Part shown: positions 5,994 to 13,265 of the stretch, piece by piece
How positions within the stretch are numbered: position 1 is the first letter of the stretch
How the letters are laid out: each line of letters starts with the position of its first letter
Origin: Methanobacteriota archaeon
GTDB lineage: Archaea > Thermoplasmatota > Poseidoniia > Poseidoniales > Poseidoniaceae
Direction: 5' to 3'
DNA length: 13,265 bases
NCBI GenBank assembly: GCA_018645535.1
Contig: JABGWN010000095.1
Span: 1-13,265 of the forward strand
Translations under genes and position numbers: made by a program
The notes under the pieces: generated by a model
The model's database searches: none
Told to the model about the DNA's origin: nothing
The model's input: only the letters and a program-made list of their open reading frames with translations

Positions 5994-8900
5994 ATGCGAA
6001 TAGCACTGTTTTTAACTCTCCTTTTCACGCTCTCTGTAATGGCGCCAATGGCTTCCTCAGCAACGACTGAGACCCAATTCAAAGGTGGTTCTACGTCGTA
6101 TGAGCACACGTTTAACGGTCAAGGAAATGGCTCTGCGGGAGTCATTACATTCCCATATGGAGCGGAGGTCACATCGGCTCAATTTAATTTCCTTGGTGAG
6201 GCCAGTACAACCACCTGGTCGAACATGACCGACAACAAAGATTTCGGCAGCGCTGGAAGTGGTCAATGGTCTGGTGGACCGAATGGTTTCCCTTACGGTG
6301 CTCGAACCAATCTCGAAACTGCAAACGATGAGATTGCGCTACGTGGAAACCCAACAAGTAACGCTGTTACATTCAGAAGTTCAAATGATCTTTCAAGCGC
6401 AAATTCTGCCACACTCAATTCCACAGGCCAATTCGTTGCCCTTGGCGATCAAGGATACAACAGCATCTCGAAACAGTTTACAGATCTCTCCGTCTCTTCA
6501 TCCGCAGCTTGGGATTACAGAGGGATCGTCGTCAAAGTCTCTGACGATGAAATCCATTCGACTCGATATACCAGCACATCGATGTATACGACTCCATCAA
6601 TTCAACGATTCAACGCTACAACGGGAGCATATCTCGGTACAGCAACAATTTCCACGTCCAGTTGCACATCAAGTGTTTCGAGTTATTGGTACGACGCAAC
6701 CGTTGATTCAAACGGAAACGTCTGGACTGTTTCGTATTCCTATTACTACTTGACAAAGTGGACGTTGAATGCCGCAAAGACACAATGGTCCTGTTCCAGT
6801 TATACCAACTACAATTATCCAACATACCTCACAGGTGTCGACTTCGACGAAGATACTGGAAAACTCTTCGTGAGTTATTACGATTCTTCCACATACCCAA
6901 CCTACAATAGGTATCTCATGGAGGTGAATCCTTCTAATCCTTCTTCCATCAGTTCCACATGGTCGCTGGGTTCTGCAGTAGATTACAACTACAAAACGAC
7001 TTCAACCGCTGGTAATCCAAACTCTGGACTTGTCGTTGATTTACCTCGTGTTATTCTTAATGAATACAATTCGCAAGGTTCACGACACCACCACTTCACG
7101 ATGAATGGATTTAGTCTTGAGAAGATGGGAGTTCAAGATATGCCAAATGGCGGCCATTACGGAATCTCACAAGATGATGAGAGTGGACAGATTTTATTCG
7201 CTTGTCATTACACATCATACTGTGGTAGCGTCGCTCGAAAGATCCACATGTGGGGAGACGGGGCCATCTTCGACGAAAGGACTCCGACATCAACCAGCAC
7301 GATGATTCTTGGCAAAACTACCACTTCGAGTCGAACTGTAGACGAAATAAAATTGCTGAGCGCAATCGGTTACGTCCCTACAGGGACATCCATTGACATT
7401 GACGTTTCAAACGATGATGGTGTCACATGGAAATCAGTATCTGTTGGTGATACGAGAGCGTTTTCTGCTGCTGGAAATAAAATCACATGGAGGGCTACGC
7501 TCAATGGAACCTCAACAGCTACGCCTATTCTTGATCAGGTTACAGTTCAATACACTACGAACTACTACACGAGTGGAAATTTCTACGTGCGATCAAATTA
7601 CAATAACCCGTTCCCAACCTATGTAGCATCAACCATTCATTACAATGCCACAATTCCATCTGGTACCTCGATGACCGTGCAACTTGGAGGCAGTACCTCG
7701 AGCCTATGCAGCAGCGGCTTGACAACGTTCGGGCAATCTGGATTGACGAAATCGTTCACAACACCAAGTTACGGATATCTTTGTCTCAAGGTTTCATTCT
7801 CAACTTCGAATTCAGCAAACACGCCAGTTCTCGAAGACATACAAGTTGCTTTGCACAGTAACGCCCCAACCAGACCAGGATTTGAAATTCACGAACCAAT
7901 AATATCAGACCCATGGGAACCTCCAGCAGGTTTCAATCCCCCATCAAACCCATCCGTTGGTTGGACAGAGAATGGGGCATTGGTCGGCTCTAAAACAATC
8001 AATGCAGTGGGAGCAACGAATATCATCGTTAAGGCATTTAATGACCGTATTCCAAATACTGGCCAAGGATTCGTCGACATACCAATCGATTTGACTTCCG
8101 AGAGCAGCGGTATCCTGACTCTGACATCGTTCAGCGTGACCTATATTATGCAAACAGTCAATCTTGAAATCAACATACCAGAAGGAGAAATTCTTCACGA
8201 ACGCAGTGAACCTTACGAAGTCATTACCCGCCACATCGTTGGCGAAAGCGCAACGGCAATTCGAGAGGCAACGCTCACGTTGATGACGACTTCATCTGCT
8301 GCGAACCCAACACTGTTCTGGCAGAATGGAGATATATTCCCATCACCAAACGATCCAGAAGGGTATGTAGTCATGGATGGAAACTCATATTCGACGCTCA
8401 ACAACAGCATTCTCGAAATTCATTGGTTGTTTAGAATCACAAGTGAATTCCCAGACCAAAACAGTGTTCGATTCAAGACAGGCTGTATTGATGATAGCGG
8501 TTCCGCAGGGTTCTCTCCTCTCGATTTGTTTAGTGATGAAGGTCTCGTTGTAAATCGTACCTTTGGGCTTGGTTGGATGAAGGTTCGAGACAATGAGGGA
8601 GACCTTGTCCGAGACGATGTCCCGGACAACGCTTGGGTATCTGCTGGAGAAACACTCTATTTCCAAGGCGCTATGTGGTTCATGGACTCCGAGGATGCTC
8701 CTTTGGACAGCGCCTTTGACGTCCGCGTTTCTCGTAACGGATGGGTCGAATCAACCGCTCGAGATACAACCAACAACAACGGTTCCTTCTTCATCAGCAT
8801 TACCACTCCAGAAATCGATGTTCCAGATGGACTGAACTATGAAGTTCAGACCTATAATGAGCGAAATCCGACACACGTGATGGCTCCAAACTCAGATTGG

Positions 8901-11108
8901 TCAAGAACGTACAAGGTTGATGCAACACCTCCTGAGCGTGTTAAATTGTATCCCACAGATGGTTCATACGAAGCAGGAGTCAACCAACAAGAAGTCAGCG
9001 TCTTAGTGCGTGACGCTGTTGGGGTTCCGATGGAATTAACGCTCAAATATTGGGTTGAAGCCGATCATGACGTCAACAGAAACGGTATTGCCGATGATGA
9101 AGAATATGCAAGCAAGCAAGTTACAAACATGAGTGAGGACAACAACAAATGGTTCATCACAACAATCGATCATTCCCGAAACCCAAACATGGGCCGAGTT
9201 TCCTACTACTGGGAAGGTGGCGACCAAGCTGGTAATCCAATCTACTATTCTCAATCCGATTCAGAAGGCGTGGTTTACGAACTTCAATCCGGATCAGGAT
9301 TCAACTTCGATGATGCAACATTCCAGACTCGAAAGGATTCAGCTGCTGTCTTTACTGGCCTTGAGTGGGTTGGACATAACGATGACGAAGCAGTGTATGC
9401 AGGCATCGAACAATCGATTACAATCGGCTTTATTGATGCTAACACAGCAATCGATTTCGAACACATCTCACTCGTCTTTGACTTCGAGGGACCAAACCCA
9501 AGCAGAGATGCACAACGTATCTCCTACTCAGGATTGAATGATACCTTCTGGAGCGAAAGCCAGTACATCCATCTCAGTCAGAACAGTAAGATGCATGAAA
9601 CAACCAATGAATCAGGACTTCCTTGGATTATTGTAACCTTTGAATTCACCTTTGCGTGGGATTGGCCTGATGAAGAAATGGGTGATCTCGCTCTTGTTTT
9701 CAAAGAAAGAGGCTCTGCTGTGGATGATCGGATCCTGATTTTAGAACATACATTCAGGATTGAGAATGATTTCACACTCTCTCCAACAGATTACACTGTT
9801 GAGGATGTAAGCGAACCAAGAACAGGACAAGTCGCTGATGGAACTCGTGTTCGTAAGGACGACAGATTAGCGTTCAGTGGACGTGTAGTATACGAAGGAA
9901 GCAACGTACCAGCACCTCGAAATGTTGGTATTTTAGTGGAAGTCTTTGATGGTGAAAAGTTGTGGAGTGATGGCTCCCTAACCGACGATGGAGAATACTT
10001 GATCGAAGTACCACTTGATTCTGCTAAGACGTTACAATCGTCACCTAGTCGTACATGTTTGATTTCAATTACGAACATTCCTGGTCGTGGAGAAGACATG
10101 ACTGGAACATTGGTTTCAACAACCCTGCGTGTAGTTGTTGATGATGCAGCTCCTCGTGTCGTTCGACGAATGGCGCCACTGAATGTTATCGATGTTTCCT
10201 CAACAAACGACCTCTCTTCCATCTATGTGGAATTCCAAGGTTCTGAAGATGCGGATTTGACTGGTTCTGAACAAATGATTCATTGGGTCATGCGTGACCA
10301 GACCCGAACCGTTACTATCGGTGCAGGAAGTGCCGTTCTCGGAATGCAACAGGTCGATCAAGTCGTTTATTGGACGGGTGAAGTTGACATTACCGCTGGT
10401 GGAACAATTACTCCACAAGCAGGTGATTTCGTCGGATTCTACATGACTGGATGGGATGCTGCTGGAAATCAGTTCCCGCTCGTATCCAACTCTGAAGCAA
10501 GTCCAATTCCTGAACTCGCCTTTGATGATACAGACTTTGAGCGCCAGTGGGTCCGACTCGGAGCAGTTGGTCCTGAATTGAGAGTTAAGTCGATTGAAGT
10601 GTCTGATGATCACGTTTCTCCTGGTTCTTCTGTTGAGATTACTGGTACCGTTGTTAACAATGGAGGGCCGACAGATTCTCAATTCAAGGTTGCATTCTTT
10701 GCAGGTGATGATACGACACCATTTGATGTCAAGACCATCATCGGAATTGGTGAAGGGGAAGTAATTCCAATCACTGTTGACTGGAAAGTTGAAGATGTAG
10801 ATAGCGTACGAGTTGAAGTTGATTACGGAAATCTCTTGGTTGAAGTAAACGATAACGACAATACTGCAGAGCATGATATTAACATCGCATATGGAGAATA
10901 CCTAGGCTGGCTTGACTCACCACGTGAGCAACCTCTTGCCTGGATTTTCGGTTTCTCAACCATCTTGATTCTAATTGTTGTTGCAACAGTTGCATCTCGT
11001 ACTGCTGTCGATCTAGGTGACGGTGCTTTCGCAGAAGATGAAGAAGACTGGGAAGATGACGACGATGACTACGACGATGACGATGAGTACGACGATCACG
11101 ATGACTGA
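5994..11108 (+). CDS. giant secreted, C-terminally anchored surface protein with Ig-like and CARDB domains and acidic tail
   Basis: This 1704-aa protein is predicted to be exported and held in the membrane by its C-terminus. Residues 1-23 are a Sec signal peptide (hydrophobic core LFLTLLFTLSVMAPMA). Residues 25-520 are rich in Ser, Thr, Tyr and Asn, with beta-strand repeats resembling propeller or jelly-roll modules (for example VDSNGNVWTVSYS at 238-250 and VDFDEDTGKLFVSYYD at 282-297). From about 970, Ig-like units appear, marked by VDATPP (975-980), DQAGN (1077-1081) and DAAGN (1488-1492). A calcium-loop-like motif, DVNRNGIADDEE, lies at 1026-1037. A CARDB-like domain spans about 1527-1630, followed by one TM segment (about 1647-1668). 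The last 32 residues contain 17 Asp and 5 Glu and should be cytoplasmic. It is likely matured by the adjacent signal peptidase. The ligand is unknown; adhesion, or binding of polymers or other proteins, is plausible. Confidence 0.9.
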   Translation: MRIALFLTLLFTLSVMAPMASSATTETQFKGGSTSYEHTFNGQGNGSAGVITFPYGAEVTSAQFNFLGEASTTTWSNMTDNKDFGSAGSGQWSGGPNGFPYGARTNLETANDEIALRGNPTSNAVTFRSSNDLSSANSATLNSTGQFVALGDQGYNSISKQFTDLSVSSSAAWDYRGIVVKVSDDEIHSTRYTSTSMYTTPSIQRFNATTGAYLGTATISTSSCTSSVSSYWYDATVDSNGNVWTVSYSYYYLTKWTLNAAKTQWSCSSYTNYNYPTYLTGVDFDEDTGKLFVSYYDSSTYPTYNRYLMEVNPSNPSSISSTWSLGSAVDYNYKTTSTAGNPNSGLVVDLPRVILNEYNSQGSRHHHFTMNGFSLEKMGVQDMPNGGHYGISQDDESGQILFACHYTSYCGSVARKIHMWGDGAIFDERTPTSTSTMILGKTTTSSRTVDEIKLLSAIGYVPTGTSIDIDVSNDDGVTWKSVSVGDTRAFSAAGNKITWRATLNGTSTATPILDQVTVQYTTNYYTSGNFYVRSNYNNPFPTYVASTIHYNATIPSGTSMTVQLGGSTSSLCSSGLTTFGQSGLTKSFTTPSYGYLCLKVSFSTSNSANTPVLEDIQVALHSNAPTRPGFEIHEPIISDPWEPPAGFNPPSNPSVGWTENGALVGSKTINAVGATNIIVKAFNDRIPNTGQGFVDIPIDLTSESSGILTLTSFSVTYIMQTVNLEINIPEGEILHERSEPYEVITRHIVGESATAIREATLTLMTTSSAANPTLFWQNGDIFPSPNDPEGYVVMDGNSYSTLNNSILEIHWLFRITSEFPDQNSVRFKTGCIDDSGSAGFSPLDLFSDEGLVVNRTFGLGWMKVRDNEGDLVRDDVPDNAWVSAGETLYFQGAMWFMDSEDAPLDSAFDVRVSRNGWVESTARDTTNNNGSFFISITTPEIDVPDGLNYEVQTYNERNPTHVMAPNSDWSRTYKVDATPPERVKLYPTDGSYEAGVNQQEVSVLVRDAVGVPMELTLKYWVEADHDVNRNGIADDEEYASKQVTNMSEDNNKWFITTIDHSRNPNMGRVSYYWEGGDQAGNPIYYSQSDSEGVVYELQSGSGFNFDDATFQTRKDSAAVFTGLEWVGHNDDEAVYAGIEQSITIGFIDANTAIDFEHISLVFDFEGPNPSRDAQRISYSGLNDTFWSESQYIHLSQNSKMHETTNESGLPWIIVTFEFTFAWDWPDEEMGDLALVFKERGSAVDDRILILEHTFRIENDFTLSPTDYTVEDVSEPRTGQVADGTRVRKDDRLAFSGRVVYEGSNVPAPRNVGILVEVFDGEKLWSDGSLTDDGEYLIEVPLDSAKTLQSSPSRTCLISITNIPGRGEDMTGTLVSTTLRVVVDDAAPRVVRRMAPLNVIDVSSTNDLSSIYVEFQGSEDADLTGSEQMIHWVMRDQTRTVTIGAGSAVLGMQQVDQVVYWTGEVDITAGGTITPQAGDFVGFYMTGWDAAGNQFPLVSNSEASPIPELAFDDTDFERQWVRLGAVGPELRVKSIEVSDDHVSPGSSVEITGTVVNNGGPTDSQFKVAFFAGDDTTPFDVKTIIGIGEGEVIPITVDWKVEDVDSVRVEVDYGNLLVEVNDNDNTAEHDINIAYGEYLGWLDSPREQPLAWIFGFSTILILIVVATVASRTAVDLGDGAFAEDEEDWEDDDDDYDDDDEYDDHDD

Positions 11109-11155
11109 TGTTCCCTAGTCAACTACAAATCCTCAAGAAGGAAGCCCAATCAACA

Positions 11156-11171
11156 CCCTCTACGGGGAGGG
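11156..11171 (+). promoter_or_regulatory. GC-rich hairpin covering the helicase Shine-Dalgarno site
   Basis: CCCTC (11156-11160) can pair with GAGGG (11167-11171) around a 6-nt loop. The 3' arm includes most of the GGAGG at 11166-11170, so the fold would hide the ribosome binding site. With only 5 bp it may be incidental. Confidence 0.25.
11166..11170 (+). promoter_or_regulatory. Shine-Dalgarno site of the helicase gene
   Basis: GGAGG within a run of 12 purines is 8 nt before ATG 11179 and fixes the helicase start there. The preceding 70-nt gap after the surface protein gene shows no T-tract terminator, so read-through from that gene is possible. Confidence 0.65.
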
Positions 11172-11178
11172 GGAGAGT

Positions 11179-13265
11179 ATGTCAAATGTATTTTCCCAAT
11201 TGCACCCACAATTGCAATCGTTCATTGAAGAACGAGGTTGGAATCCAACACCTATTCAAGAGGCTGCTCTGCCGGATCTTTCTGAGGGGATGAACAGACT
11301 TCTCATTGCACCAACTGGTTCTGGAAAAACACTCGCAGCAGTTTTACCGCTGCTTCATCGATGCAAAGTCGAAGAGTGGGATCCACTCGCAATCCTCTAC
11401 ATTACGCCTCTGCGTGCTCTTAATCGAGACGTGGACCGTCGTCTTGCTGAATTGAGTGAAGTATTAGAATTACGATTCGCACTTCGACATGGTGATACAA
11501 CCACGAGTGAACGGGCCCGACAAGTTAGGAAACCTCCACATCTCTTGGTTACAACTCCCGAAACCTTCCAATTGATGTTCACTGGACATCGACTACGAGG
11601 CTTGCTTAGTAGCGTTAAAGCAGTCATTATAGACGAAGTACACGATTTAGCAGGTGGCGAACGTGGATGGCAACTACGTCTCGGCCTTGAGCGATTAGAA
11701 GCCTTGAGCGGACAACGACTTCAACGAATTGGTCTTTCTGCAACAGTTGGTAATCCAAAGCAAGTTGCTGAATGGATGGCTTCTGATTCATGTGTACCCA
11801 TCAATGCCCCTGCTGAGCGCTCCACAGTCCTCTCTGTCGAAACTGCACCTCCATTGCCTGAGGATGAAGTCGGAGCCATTGAGATGCGTCTCTCACCAAG
11901 AGCACATGCTACGTTTCGACTTCTTGCTGAACTCGTTGGGAAAGACCCACCTTGCCTAGTCTTCGTGAACAGTCGAAATGCAGCAGAGACGGTGGCACAG
12001 CGTTTGCAAACGATGGCTCCACAACTCAATATTGGCGTCCATCATGGAAGCTTAGCAGCTGAAACACGCCAGGAGATGGAAGAAAATATCAGAAATGGGT
12101 CGCTTCATGCCCTTATCTGTACGTCAAGTCTTGAACTTGGAATCGACGTAGGTTCGATTCAAAAAATCGTCCAATTAGAGAGCCCACGTTCCGTAGATAG
12201 AATGCTTCAGCGGGTTGGTCGTGCTGATCACAGAATTGGGGGGATTGGTCGCGGGCATCTTCTCGCTTGGGAAACAGATGGTATTGCTGAAGCTGCTGTC
12301 GTTGCTCATCGCTCGCACATGGGGTACATTGAGGATGTTGAATGGAGGAAGCGACCGTACAGTATTGCTGCGAACCAAATCATGCTCATGGCTCATAGTT
12401 TCAAGGTCGTACCGATCGATGAAGTTCATGAAACATTTGCCAATGCTGAGCAATTCGAGGATTGGAATCGAAAAGATACAGAGACGATGCTAGCAGTGCT
12501 TTCTGATCGATGGCTCTTACGCTATGCTATCGATGTCAACGAACGCCCATGGTATCGCTGGCCTAAAAGCCTCTATCTCGAAGCAAAAGGGTTGGTCCCT
12601 GAGGAAGAGGATTGGCCTGATGAATTACCTCGATATGATGTTCCAGATGAAGAAATTCCAACTGAGTACAAATCTCGAAAACTACCGGTGCCGAAGCGCT
12701 TCAAGAATGGCTGGTTTTCCTCTGCAGGTCGCACCCGTAAGTGGGTGGAAAGCCACCTCTCGATGATACCTGACAAACAATCCTACCGTGTACGAGATGT
12801 AGTAACCCGTCGAACCATTGGAAATGTGGACGAATCCTTCGTGCTTGAACTCAATGGGAGCGGAGAGGAAGAAGATGGACGCATCCGTCAATTCGTCATG
12901 GCAGGACGTACATGGACGATTGTCGATGCTGACCCAGAGCAAAGCGAAGTTCTTGTTGCTCCTGTTTCAATGCAAGGAGAAGCACCTACATGGGTGGGTG
13001 AACTTCCACCTGTTCCTGCTGCAGTAGCTCGAAACATTGGCCGTCTACGTCGACTTATTGCCGAAGATTTCAATTTACTTGAACCGAGAGGAAATGGTCA
13101 GATTGATCCCGCAGGCATTCTTGCTCACGATGGAAGGCCATTGGCTGATTATCCACTCGATGGTGAAGCACTCGGGCTTCTCGCTGATACGATTACACGA
13201 CACATCGATGCGACCGAAGCATTACCTGATGATCAAACGATTACAATCGAGCGCCGTTCTGAAGC
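11179..13265 (+). CDS. lhr: Lhr-family superfamily-2 DNA helicase (3' end beyond window)
   Basis: This ATP-driven helicase/translocase family acts on DNA repair and replication intermediates. The frame is open from ATG 11179 to the window edge (695 codons; the Lhr core is normally somewhat longer, so the C-terminus is missing). RecA domain 1 has the Q-like motif TPIQEAALP near 29, Walker A APTGSGKT at 44-51, Walker B DEVH at 152-155 and SATVGN at 187-192. RecA domain 2 has VNSR at 263-266, HHGSL at 288-292, TSSLELGIDVG at 315-325 and QRVGRADH at 344-351. The typical Lhr form of the last is QRxGRAGH, so Asp350 replaces Gly. The helical/winged-helix region follows, then an acidic segment at about 474-500 (EEEDWPDELPRYDVPDEE) that may be a lineage-specific insertion before the beta-barrel part. 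The strong GGAGG fixes the start. The partner gene upstream is unrelated in function. Confidence 0.92.
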   Translation, partial: MSNVFSQLHPQLQSFIEERGWNPTPIQEAALPDLSEGMNRLLIAPTGSGKTLAAVLPLLHRCKVEEWDPLAILYITPLRALNRDVDRRLAELSEVLELRFALRHGDTTTSERARQVRKPPHLLVTTPETFQLMFTGHRLRGLLSSVKAVIIDEVHDLAGGERGWQLRLGLERLEALSGQRLQRIGLSATVGNPKQVAEWMASDSCVPINAPAERSTVLSVETAPPLPEDEVGAIEMRLSPRAHATFRLLAELVGKDPPCLVFVNSRNAAETVAQRLQTMAPQLNIGVHHGSLAAETRQEMEENIRNGSLHALICTSSLELGIDVGSIQKIVQLESPRSVDRMLQRVGRADHRIGGIGRGHLLAWETDGIAEAAVVAHRSHMGYIEDVEWRKRPYSIAANQIMLMAHSFKVVPIDEVHETFANAEQFEDWNRKDTETMLAVLSDRWLLRYAIDVNERPWYRWPKSLYLEAKGLVPEEEDWPDELPRYDVPDEEIPTEYKSRKLPVPKRFKNGWFSSAGRTRKWVESHLSMIPDKQSYRVRDVVTRRTIGNVDESFVLELNGSGEEEDGRIRQFVMAGRTWTIVDADPEQSEVLVAPVSMQGEAPTWVGELPPVPAAVARNIGRLRRLIAEDFNLLEPRGNGQIDPAGILAHDGRPLADYPLDGEALGLLADTITRHIDATEALPDDQTITIERRSE

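Noticed and set aside
5867..6109. N-terminal extension of the small membrane protein to 6109
   Set aside because: It would overlap the first 116 nt of the divergent surface protein gene, and a strong Shine-Dalgarno site marks ATG 5866 as the start.
9791..10222. 143-aa minus-strand open frame in the surface protein gene
   Set aside because: It is antisense to the conserved beta-rich region, with low-complexity Ser/Thr/Arg composition and no start signals.
10200..10874. 224-aa minus-strand open frame inside the giant surface protein gene
   Set aside because: It lies wholly antisense to a well-supported coding frame, has a Cys/Asn/Ser/Ile-rich composition without domains, and no promoter or ribosome binding site. 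It is a shadow of the GAT/GTT-rich codon use on the other strand.
11108..11293. 61-aa open frame starting in the stop codon of the surface protein gene
   Set aside because: It overlaps the start of the Lhr gene, which has clear motifs and a strong ribosome binding site in another frame.

Overview
The window looks archaeal, most likely a planktonic euryarchaeon of the Marine Group II/III (Ca. Poseidoniales-like, Thermoplasmatota) type. The gene-content evidence for Archaea is a DacZ-type diadenylate cyclase, an Hjc-like Holliday junction resolvase, a signal peptidase I with a His in place of the bacterial Lys, an Lhr superfamily-2 helicase, and TATA-like boxes about 28 nt before start codons. 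The finer placement is an inference from the giant CARDB surface protein with an Asp-rich tail and from the compact, moderately AT-leaning genome. No database search was possible.

Layout, left to right. (1) Positions 55-2379 hold a nucleotide-signalling and DNA-transaction block: a diadenylate cyclase (+), a convergent RNase H-fold protein (-, overlapping it by 8 nt) and a divergent Hjc-like nuclease (+). The 119-nt spacer between the last two carries a TATA-like box for each direction and a small perfect inverted repeat. (2) Positions 2388-5866 hold a membrane and secretion block: an M50 site-2-protease-like metalloprotease (-), an unrecognised 198-aa protein (+), and a two-gene minus-strand unit made of a two-TM small protein followed by signal peptidase I. 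(3) Positions 5994-11108 encode a 1704-aa secreted, membrane-anchored surface protein with a signal peptide, several beta-sandwich-like regions, a calcium-loop-like motif, a CARDB domain, one C-terminal TM segment and an extremely acidic tail. (4) From 11179 to the window end runs the 5' part (695 codons) of an Lhr-family helicase.

Genes are packed with almost no spacing. Convergent pairs overlap by 8 nt, are separated by 8 nt, or abut with 0 nt. The abutting pair creates an 18-bp perfect palindrome over both stop codons. No intergenic stretch exceeds 130 nt, and I saw no rRNA, tRNA, CRISPR array, insertion sequence or origin.

How the genes may work together: signal peptidase I is the natural processing enzyme for the signal peptide of the giant surface protein next door, and the S2P-like protease fits the same membrane theme. 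The diadenylate cyclase close to two RNase H/resolvase-like genes is suggestive, because bacterial DisA links c-di-AMP synthesis to branched DNA. That link is only a hypothesis here, since this enzyme lacks room for a DisA-type DNA-binding domain.
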